DNA of 64,000 nucleotides from Amorphochlora amoebiformis (Eukaryota; Cercozoa; Chlorarachniophyceae), in assembly GCA_054601695.1 (NCBI GenBank), contig BAAHQB010000014.1, positions 744,001 through 808,000 of the forward strand, read 5' to 3'. Below, piece after piece: positions 37,645 to 64,000 of the stretch (positions are counted from its first letter, which is position 1; every line of letters begins with the position of its first letter). The translations under genes were made by a program, and so were the position numbers. Under the pieces are notes generated by a model. It had not been told where the DNA came from and did not search any database. It worked only from the letters and a program-made list of their open reading frames with translations.

Positions 37645-38012
37645 AAGTGTATAAATTCATAGAGAAATACACACGTGTATATTTGCGCATTTGTATATCA
37701 TTAACGATAAATAGCGTTGATATGTAATATATGTATGTATATACAAACAAATGCATTTGCACATATATCCAAAACATATACAAATTAGACGAATAGCTAT
37801 AACATACATAATTCACATATACGGATTGGACGAACAGCTCTAATATATACAATACATATGATATATACATATATATATATATATATGTATGTATATATTA
37901 ATATTATATATATATATATATATAATATATATATATGTACAGCTTGGATTAATAGCAAACGCGATTGCGGATCACTTTGGGCCAGAGGCTCTACAGGGAG
38001 CTAAATGGGTAG

Positions 38013-38052
<40 letters not shown>

Positions 38053-38360
38053 TATATATATATATATATATATGTGTATGTATGTATGTATGTATACATC
38101 TGTATGATATATATGTGCATGAGTGTGTTTGTGTGGAGATATGGTTACAAAATAGGACATACACATGAATTTAGGTAAACCAAAGACCCGAAGAGCTGTA
38201 TATGGTTCTCGATAGACTTATTCCGAGGTACTCGAAAAAGAAAAAGTAGATGTGATAAATGTACACATATGTACATATAACTTATATAAAGAGAGAGGGA
38301 TATATATATATATATATAATGTTTTCATATGGATATTTTTATATATTTTAATGTATATAT

Positions 38361-38397
<37 letters not shown>

Positions 38398-38398
38398 G

Positions 38399-38454
<56 letters not shown>

Positions 38455-38675
38455 ACATTTAATAAGTTTTATATATAAATGATTTGTATATAAAAAATAC
38501 ATACATAGCATTGCGGTAACCACTTAAGACAACACATACAATACATCACGTACGCTCTGAATTCGACACTTAAACTCATCTTCGCGACAGCGGGCACCTT
38601 CAATTTTTAACCGAAGTGGACGTTAAGAAGGAGCTAGCTGACCTGGTGGCGAGCCTTCAGAAGTCAGCCAAGTAA
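34290..38675 (+). CDS. AP5S1: AP-5 adaptor complex sigma subunit (AP5S1-like), one internal exon unresolved
   Basis: Exons: 34290-34337, 34439-34503, 35227-35250, 35925-35989, 36733-36813, 37153-37210, 37943-38008, 38175-38227, 38591-38675. Phases match everywhere except between 35989 and 36733. There a missing exon (phase 1 in, 2 out) fits the extra residues present in animal AP5S1. Recognition rests on ordered similarity: start [46 protein letters not shown] joined to [13 protein letters not shown]; then [11 protein letters not shown] and [11 protein letters not shown] near the end. Human AP5S1 has about 200 residues; this model has about 180 plus the missing exon. AP-5 is a late endosomal/lysosomal coat-like adaptor that works with SPG11/SPG15. 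Exon 3 (24 nt) is weakly supported. An intron holds a MITE-like element (36232-36564). The last exon abuts a CTAG-rich spacer. Confidence 0.82.
34760..34895 (+). repeat. GA-rich tract in intron
   Basis: Irregular agagagaga/gggag purine tract within the AP-5 sigma intron 34504-35226. No coding signal on either strand. Confidence 0.7.
34975..35125 (+). repeat. TTAGGG-type tract in intron
   Basis: ggttaaggttagggctaagg-like units in sense orientation, between exons 34439-34503 and 35227-35250. Confidence 0.75.
36232..36564 (-). mobile_element. MITE-like element, copy 1 (inverted, divergent)
   Basis: Read on the minus strand it shares gacgatctcc, aacgtcacg and ctactcatcgagc followed by an ...aacaat end with the element at 46808-47135. 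It lies in an AP-5 sigma intron between TA arrays. The outer ends (attgttagaatagc and, inverted, attagcgcgg) are only partly similar, so terminal repeats are eroded. No transposase. Confidence 0.5.
36960..37000 (-). repeat. Inverted copy of the 3' edge of exon 36733-36813
   Basis: ttctgacttgtgcattcag then aagataacctt on + matches the reverse complement of the exon end (about 36778-36815) at roughly 28 of 36 positions. A further fragment, ataaccttgagctatacac, is repeated directly at about 36985 and 37063. Confidence 0.5.
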
Positions 38676-39123
38676 CTCGTGCTTATCTAGTTGTGCTTGG
38701 ACGTCGATAACCAAGCTCGGGCCCGCCCAAGTTTCGATCGCAGATATATTCTAGATATTCCTAGATTCGTCATTGGGCCGTTAAGACTAGTAAGAGCTTG
38801 AGTCTGAACTACTGTAAATTTGTCTGCAATTTTATCAAGTCTAGAAGTTGCTACCGAGACTCGAGACTGAAAGATCTAATCTAGCCTATTACAATATTAC
38901 TAGATGTTCAGACTAGTAGATGATTACATCACAAAAACAGCTCTTGTAGTAGGAGTCTTGTGAAGTTACTAGACTCGTATACTTCTACTAGTTCTACATA
39001 TACTAGTTGTAGTAATTTGAAAATCCTCAAATCCTTAGATTCATGAGTTCCAATGTCTAGAATGTGTCACATCCAGCAACAGTGCCTTGCTATGGTTGAT
39101 CATGATCATCTCACTGAGATGAT
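38676..39123. other. CTAG-rich convergent intergenic interval
   Basis: Spacer between AP-5 sigma (stop 38675) and the zinc-finger gene (stop 39124). No microsatellite; enriched in CTAG/ACTAG (ttctagatattcctagattc near 38748, actagtagatgattac near 38912). No exon found. Confidence 0.65.
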
Positions 39124-52384
<13,261 letters not shown>

Positions 52385-52466
52385 CTAAGGTTGGGGTTTT
52401 GGATTCGCTTAAGGTTAGAATTATACGTATATATGTAAATATATATATAAATATATATATATATAA

Positions 52467-52530
<64 letters not shown>

Positions 52531-52802
52531 ATATATATACATATATACATTTAAATATATACATACATACATATATATACATATATGTATATACATACAT
52601 AATATAAACATACATTTTGTTGAATAAATAAAGGAATATATATATATATATATTATGTATATATATATATATATATGTGTATGTACCTTTTTATATATAA
52701 TTATATGCCTGTATATTCTATACATATATATATATATATATATATATAAATATATGTATGTATATATATACATATATAATTACATTTATAATATATAATA
52801 TG

Positions 52803-52847
<45 letters not shown>

Positions 52848-52848
52848 G

Positions 52849-52903
<55 letters not shown>

Positions 52904-52956
52904 ATATTAAATAAAAATTCACGCACATCTGTGCATGAATTGTATGACATGAATGG

Positions 52957-53013
<57 letters not shown>

Positions 53014-53608
53014 AAATAAATAAACTAGCATATATTTATATGTATGTATCCACACCTAATACAATATAAATTCATACACACAAGCTACGTTGGGGCAAGT
53101 TTGTTTAGGTACTCTGTTAGAGCTTCTGAGCGCCGAACAGGGCTTCCCACCTTCATTAAGGGGGTTTTAGGGGGTATTTAAACGGCGTGGGTTAGGGAAA
53201 GTCACCATACGGATACGGGTGGAGAGTACTAGGGTGCCGAGGAGAGAGGTGATGAACTGAGGTTGGAAGGCGTGAATGGAAGTTTTTCGGGTTGGAAATC
53301 GACGTATGATTACAAGTCCACTGGATGTGCTCTATTAGACATTGCGTTTCACTCCCTCCTCTCTCCCTCTCTCCTTCCTTCCTCACCGTTCCCTCTCCCC
53401 GAGGTCACCACGAAATCAAAAAGATTTTTCGGGGTTTGGGATAGAAGGGGATAATCTCGGCTGGGAGGGAGGGAAACATTCGACTCGTGATCTCCGTCGA
53501 TCCCTCTCCCTCTCTTCCTCACACTCTCTATTTCACTGATTCCCTCCCTTTGTCTCTCCCATCCCGCACCTCTCTGGACCTTATCTAACTCTCAAACCCG
53601 TCACGCAC
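52385..53608. promoter_or_regulatory. Divergent region between the zinc-finger and FHA genes
   Basis: TA arrays up to about 53040, then about 560 bp of non-repetitive DNA with CT-rich stretches (53350-53400, 53495-53560) leading to the FHA-gene ATG at 53609. The zinc-finger gene's first exon should be here on the minus strand, but several ATGs are possible and none could be chained in phase. Confidence 0.4.
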
Positions 53609-54579
53609 ATGGTGTTTACGCCTCACGGCCCGCAAACCCTGCAGGAAGAAAAAAAGGTACCAGAATCCAGCCTTCGATTGAGCGAAGTGGTAATATCTCG
53701 ATTGAGGGGTTGAAGGGTACCCTCATTTTTTGGTAAGGGGGGGTGGTTGGGTGGGTCAAAATTTCTGGTTGGGTGTCACTGTGCTATGTCACCGTAATGG
53801 CAATATGTCATCATGTCTTGTCACAGCCATTTCGGTTGTCACTTTACTTCGTCACTAGTCTTGTCTTACAATGACAGTGGCTTGTGTCACCCTGCTCTGT
53901 CACGGATTGTGACTTTGTGCCGTGTCACATGACATCCACCGGGGCGATGTCCGACTTCCTCCCTGACCCCAAGAATCCTATTTATTACAGGATAGTAGGT
54001 ATCCACTCTACCTCCCCCTGGAAATCTCTAATGGCACCATAAATCTCTTGTTTTTTATTGTTTTCGGTGAGGGGGGAACTGATACATTCAAGTATTTAAA
54101 AATTGCCGAGGAAAGTACATTCTCATAATCCCACACTGCCAATATACGTCCATTTGCGTTGTAAGTACACTCACAGGCCCAATATGCGCTCAAGGTTCAC
54201 ATGCATGCACTATGAGCAGTGTGAAAGCGCCCCCATGGACATACATTTACAGTCAGTGCACACAAGCACTCGAGCTCGAAACTCCCATACGTTGAATATA
54301 TTCTCTTACCCATGCTCTAGATTTGTGAAATATCAAAACTAAATCACATCCAGTTGCACTCACATTGTCAACTTAAATCTAACTGCTAATCTGATAATTA
54401 CTTCTCGCTGTAATCAAACCTCTAAGGATTACCCTAATTCCTGCCCCTAATCTAGTTCATCTAGGCGCAAACCCAACTGTATTAACATATTTTATGACTT
54501 ATACGTAGTGTACATACACATGTGGATAAGAGTTTGGTCTCAGAAATTCATAAATTCACACAAATGATATACATATATA

Positions 54580-54625
<46 letters not shown>

Positions 54626-54702
54626 AATATGTATGTATATATATACATACATATATATATGTATATATATATATATATATACATTTATATGCATATGTGT
54701 AC

Positions 54703-54745
<43 letters not shown>

Positions 54746-54791
54746 TATAATAGATACAAAACACACACACACACACACACAGAATATATAC

Positions 54792-54843
<52 letters not shown>

Positions 54844-54856
54844 TACATATATATTG

Positions 54857-54902
<46 letters not shown>

Positions 54903-55209
54903 CTAATGGATGGCGGAAACAGGTGAGACTTTCCATCACGACGTAGCCGTGAAGGAGGCTGTCTTTGGCCGCACGAGGTACTTAAATCTGACGCATTACA
55001 TCTGTATTGAAACTGTAACATTAGGGAGGGTTCAAATGTGTATCCACTGGGGACCAGTAAGATGCTTTCTCGACAAGTACGCGAAATATAATATATTGAT
55101 AATGACCGTGTTATTGTGGATGTATTATGCATGTTGTGTAAAATATATTGTGTTTATGTAATATATATGTATATATATATATATATATATATTTATTTTA
55201 TTTATTTAT

Positions 55210-55249
<40 letters not shown>

Positions 55250-55257
55250 CTATATAC

Positions 55258-55288
<31 letters not shown>

Positions 55289-56399
55289 TTATGTATATAT
55301 ATATATATATACATATATATGTATGTATATATATCATATAAATATATATACAAATGTATACATATATATATATATATATATATATATGTGTATATATATA
55401 CATATATGTTATATACAGATATAGATACGTGAATTTACATATATATACATTATATATATATATATATATATATACATATACTACATCTAAATATATGTAT
55501 ATGATACCAATGATTCCAAAACTTTCTAACCTTAGTCCTGATACCAAACCTAACCCTAGCCATAACCATAACCCTCAGCACATGAAAATATTCTGGGACG
55601 AGGCAAAAGGAGGGTACTACCCTCTCTTTCTGCCTCTCTCATACTCTCTGTCTCTCTTTCCCTCTCTTTCCTTCTCTTTTCCTAAATATCTTCCTCTTTT
55701 TATCCCTCTCATTTTGCATCTCTTGTACGCTAACTTGCTATCTTTCTCTTTCTCTCTCTCTGTCACTTTTTACCTCTCTCTTCCTCTCTCTTCCTCTCTC
55801 AGACTCTTTCTTCCTCTCTCTCTCTCTTACTCTCTCTCTCTGACTCTCTCTCTCTCATCTCTCTTTCTATCATTTCTCTCTCTTTCTCCCTCTGTCTGTC
55901 TCACGTCTTTCTCTACTCTCTCTCACCCTCCCCTTCTCTCTTTCTCTCTCTTTCCTTCACTCCCTCTCTCCTTTTTTTCTCTCCGTGTATATCTCATCTC
56001 CGTGTCTCCCTCCTTGTCTTTCGCCCTCCCTCTATATGTATGTACATATTCTCTCTCTCTCTCTCTCTCTCCCTCAGTAGCCCTAATCCTAGGTGGAAGC
56101 TGGAGTGTTTAGGTAAGAATGGACTTACTCTCACTCTCATCAAGCAAAAGGTAACCATACTGTTGCTTGTAGTTGTATATGTATACGTTATATATAAATA
56201 TATATATATATATATGTATACATATATATTATTACTACCATCACTTTCATATGGAGAAAACGTAAGGCTTACTGTAACCTGTTTATGTATGTATATTTAC
56301 ATAATATAAACATAAGCACACACATATGTATATTATTAGATTTTTTTTAATTGTAATACATACATATATTTTTATATATGTGTGTGTGTGTGTACATAT

Positions 56400-56432
<33 letters not shown>

Positions 56433-56666
56433 GGAAATGTAGAAAACCTGTTACCCTCACCCTCGTGAAGGAAACGGTGGACTACTAAACTTATTATGTA
56501 TATGTATATGTATATGTATAATATGTGTAAATATATACATGTATGTATGTATATGTATGTATATATATATATATATATAAATATATACATATGTGTATAT
56601 GTGTATATGTGTATATGTATGTATGTATATGTAATACACACACGCATATATGTATATATGTATGTA

Positions 56667-56697
<31 letters not shown>

Positions 56698-56721
56698 GTA
56701 CATACATAAATATATACATAC

Positions 56722-56755
<34 letters not shown>

Positions 56756-56769
56756 CTATATGCGTTACA

Positions 56770-56808
<39 letters not shown>

Positions 56809-56853
56809 ATATATATATATATATGTATCTTGTTCAATATATACATATATATA

Positions 56854-56916
<63 letters not shown>

Positions 56917-57049
56917 TTTATATACATATATGCATATATTTATAAAGAAATGTATATATATATATATATATATATAAATATTATACATGTATTTATATAA
57001 TATAATATGTATATATATATATATATATATATATGAAATGTGAAACATG

Positions 57050-57114
<65 letters not shown>

Positions 57115-57312
57115 GTATATATATATATATATATATATTTATATTATATACATTTAAGGACTCTAACGGAAAATATAAAACGGTTGTGTTGTCCAAGTCA
57201 AAGAGCAGGTATTGTGTACATTATTACTATATTGCATAATTGAAAATTAAAATAGAATATGTGTATGTATATTAAAGCTGCATTCTCATACCTACGTAGA
57301 ATATGCATATAA

Positions 57313-57365
<53 letters not shown>

Positions 57366-57524
57366 TATACATATACATACGTACATAAACACAACATAAA
57401 GGGGTGTCCACAGGCATATATATGAAATTTATATTCACTGAAATGTATATGGTGAGTTACACAGATATGTATACAAACATATACATATATAATATTTGTA
57501 CATATATGTACATATATACACACG

Positions 57525-57570
<46 letters not shown>

Positions 57571-57861
57571 CAACGTATCAATGCCTTGGGGGCAGCGGAA
57601 GACTGCAAGCCACCCTGATGTACTTCATTGCACCATTCGGAAAGAGATAACTTAGTCGTGGGGGTACCCACTTGCGCAGCACAAGAGTTGCGCCGTACAC
57701 GTGTCGCTACTAACTGACATTAACCGGTACTACCGGGCACTTCCGGGGATTCCCTAAAACACGATCTCCAGCGATCTCCAGTGGGTCTCCATGGATCTCG
57801 GGCTATTCTACACGATTCCTGGCGTTGTGCCAACAATGTATATATATATATATATGTATAT

Positions 57862-57900
<39 letters not shown>

Positions 57901-57931
57901 GTATATATAAATATACGTAAAATATTTGTAC

Positions 57932-57970
<39 letters not shown>

Positions 57971-58139
57971 GTGCACATATATATATATATATATATATAT
58001 ATTGATATATGTATGCATATATATTTAATAAGACGTATACTATATATTATATTAATATATATGGATAAATATACTATATAGAATACGTATTATTAAATAT
58101 ATATGGATACATATACATATATATATATATATATAATAT

Positions 58140-58172
<33 letters not shown>

Positions 58173-58239
58173 ACAGGTTGTTAGATGGGCCGACTCCTAT
58201 CCGTATATCCAACGACGGAACCATACGTTTCTGGTGTGG

Positions 58240-58286
<47 letters not shown>

Positions 58287-58324
58287 TCTATCGACGGAAC
58301 TATGTGTTTCTAGTATATATATAC

Positions 58325-58368
<44 letters not shown>

Positions 58369-58429
58369 TATATTATACGTCATATTTATCTCCGCATATC
58401 TAACGACAATACCATACGTATCGGTTTAG

Positions 58430-58468
<39 letters not shown>

Positions 58469-58471
58469 AAT

Positions 58472-58562
<91 letters not shown>

Positions 58563-58662
58563 TACATATCCAGATGTGTGTACACACATATGTAAATATA
58601 TATACATGTGTATCCACATATCTAACGACGGAACCATTCGTTTCTGCTGTAATATACTAAAA

Positions 58663-58707
<45 letters not shown>

Positions 58708-58722
58708 ATATATGTACATTAC

Positions 58723-58762
<40 letters not shown>

Positions 58763-58903
58763 GTGTGTGTATACGAATACAATGTGCATGTGTACTACAC
58801 ATATACATTAATGTATATATTTTTAAATAAAATCTTCAGGTTCCAGCCCGCGAAAGAAAGTAGCAGCAAACGTACGCATGCACCGGTGCCGGCGCCGGGT
58901 TAG
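53609..58903 (+). CDS. FHA-domain protein, one internal exon unresolved
   Basis: Exons: 53609-53656, 53991-54066, 54923-54977, 55025-55056, 55579-55613, 56078-56150, 57159-57208, 58177-58233, 58840-58903. Phases match except between 55613 and 56078, where a missing exon (phase 0 in, 2 out) would carry the usual R-x-H-A strand. The forkhead-associated signature is AVFGRTREG, then [13 protein letters not shown] (the LGKNG turn is typical of FHA), a linker [11 protein letters not shown], and [18 protein letters not shown] as the last strands. It ends with a basic Ser-rich tail ([15 protein letters not shown]) and TAG. FHA domains bind phosphothreonine peptides in signalling, DNA-damage response or transcription; the partner here is unknown. 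Exon 2 is hydrophobic (INLLFFIVF) and could be partly mis-modelled. The intron between exons 3 and 4 is only 47 bp, unlike its neighbours. Confidence 0.72.
53770..53940 (+). repeat. Degenerate TGTCAC-rich intronic tract
   Basis: tgtcac or a near variant recurs about every 15-25 bp (gtgtcactgtgc, atgtcaccgtaatgg, ttgtcacagcc, ttgtcacttt, tgtgtcaccctg, tctgtcacgg, cgtgtcacatg) in the first intron of the FHA gene. Spacing is irregular. Confidence 0.6.
54067..54922 (+). other. FHA-gene intron 2, partly unique sequence
   Basis: About 460 bp of non-repetitive DNA (54067-54530) followed by TA/CA arrays. No exon with matching phases or recognisable motif on either strand. Confidence 0.5.
55515..55578 (+). 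repeat. Short CCCTAA-like tract running into an acceptor
   Basis: ctaaccttag..cctaaccctagccataaccc ends at ctcag, the acceptor of FHA-gene exon 55579-55613. Confidence 0.65.
55614..56077 (+). repeat. CT tract filling an intron
   Basis: About 460 bp of ctctctttctctc with no strict period, from the donor of exon 55579-55613 to the acceptor of 56078-56150. The missing FHA exon is not visible in it. Confidence 0.85.
56430..56482 (+). pseudogene. Degenerate copy of the 3' edge of exon 56078-56150
   Basis: gaaaacctgttaccctcaccc then tcgtgaaggaaacggtgg parallels the exon end gaatggacttactctcactc then tcatcaagcaaaaggtaacc. The equivalent frame hits a TGA, so it is a decayed duplicate about 300 bp downstream. 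Confidence 0.5.
57566..57837 (+). mobile_element. MITE-like element, copy 3
   Basis: A 272-bp block inside the FHA-gene intron between TA arrays. Ends are attgtcaacgta and, inverted, attgttggcaca. It shares ggtactaccggg, acgatctccag, tctccatggatctcg and cgggctat with the element at 46808-47135. Non-coding. Confidence 0.6.
58270..58656 (+). repeat. Three decayed copies of the 3' part of exon 58177-58233
   Basis: The exon segment atatccaacgacggaaccat then acgtttctgg recurs at about 58287-58315, 58393-58425 and 58617-58650 with a few substitutions each. All are separated by TA arrays in the following intron. Two keep an ISND(G/N)TIR reading; the phase-consistent model uses only the first. Confidence 0.8.
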
Positions 58904-59285
58904 AAGTTTGGGCTGGGCTGGCTCGCCGGATCTTTGATTATCACTCCCCTGAGCTGTGGGTTCGAACTAGTCGAAGAGTAACATGTGATCATGATCGTGA
59001 ATCTTGTAAAACGTACTCATATTGAAGTTTGTTCTATCCGACTGTGATTATGTTCAATATTGACTAGATTAAATATGGCTTACCAACCAGACTGGCAAGT
59101 GTATACTAGGTATGTACTAGATAACGAACTATATCTAGTATATACAATGTGTGTGCGCATACATAAAATATTACATAAAAACATATATAGTGTATATATG
59201 AATACGTATGGATAATATATATATAAATGTATTAACTATAATAATATTATTATATATTTCAAGACTAGATAGACTGATATCATGA

Positions 59286-59329
<44 letters not shown>

Positions 59330-59729
59330 TGCATGTGCTCCGTATGTACATATATCATTTACCCCTATATTATAACTCGGAACCATGATCATCACCTGCG
59401 ACATTCCCTAGACTCTAGATACTGCATGGACTAACCAAGGCACAATTTAAACCAATTTATTACTGAATTCGAATTATTACTAATTACACTAGTTAGAAGT
59501 TAGAACTCAAGAGCACGCACAATACCATACTGGCTCAATTATATCATTGTGTAGATCTATATCTATCCAGTAGATGCACGGTTACCAAACGTCAACTTTA
59601 CTCCAGAAAGACATACATACGTACCGATTGGTAGTTAGGTGTAGATGCCAGACTTAGCTGATCCAGTCAATAACGACAAAGGAACCTTATATCTTAGCGT
59701 CACCGATATGACTACGATCTTCGTTCCCA
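58904..59729. other. CTAG-rich convergent intergenic interval
   Basis: Spacer between the FHA gene (stop 58903) and the minus gene ending at 59730. Dense in CTAG/ACTAG (atatctagtatatac near 59130, ccctagactctagatac near 59406). One TA array at about 59288-59328. No exon found. Confidence 0.65.
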
Positions 59730-63970
<4,241 letters not shown>

Positions 63971-64000
63971 CTACGGCAAGGTTAACTTTACAGTTAGGTT

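Noticed and set aside
57408-57455. Exon-like [12 protein letters not shown] segment in the FHA gene
   Set aside because: Phase does not fit, while exons 57159-57208 and 58177-58233 join perfectly without it.

Overview
This is a eukaryotic nuclear window. Short coding exons, often 20-100 bases, sit in introns made mostly of TA, TATG and CA microsatellite, degenerate telomere-type (TTAGGG/CCCTAA) tracts and CT/GA tracts. Nearly all long open frames are microsatellite artefacts. I read genes by chaining GT-AG bounded segments whose codon phases match. This gave nine genes. Four are complete at start, stop and every junction, two have both ends but one unresolved exon, one lacks its 5' end, and two run off the window.

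Layout, left to right: (A) last two exons of an unknown + gene, stop at 1272. (B) a 13-exon minus gene, 9414 to 1799, for a 287-residue CREST-type, ceramidase-like seven-helix membrane protein. (C) an unknown Ser/Pro-rich + gene, 9953 to 15764. (D) a 14-exon + gene, 17333 to 27131, for a CFAP119/CCDC189 (flagellar C1a-32, CLAMP domain) homologue. (E) a 9-exon minus gene, 34193 to 28464, for a p24/TMED cargo receptor. (F) a + gene, 34290 to 38675, for AP-5 complex sigma (AP5S1-like). (G) a minus C2H2 zinc-finger gene ending at 39124. (H) a + FHA-domain gene, 53609 to 58903. (I) a minus gene of unknown function ending at 59730 and running off the right edge.

Except for the tandem pair C-D, genes alternate: convergent ends A/B, D/E, F/G and H/I, and divergent starts B/C, E/F and G/H. 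All four convergent intervals hold the same unusual CTAG-rich, mostly non-microsatellite DNA. The divergent E/F start codons are only 96 bp apart.

The organism is a eukaryote with heavy intron content. It probably has a motile cilium at some stage (CFAP119), a secretory pathway with p24 proteins, and an AP-5 adaptor. TAA and TAG are used as stops. I cannot place it to phylum. The gene products do not form one pathway. The most unusual signals are structural: telomere-like repeats inside introns with an orientation bias relative to transcription, a conserved roughly 75-bp element buried in them, repeated partial copies of exon edges in the neighbouring intron, an intronic MITE-like family, and a C/GC/G block.
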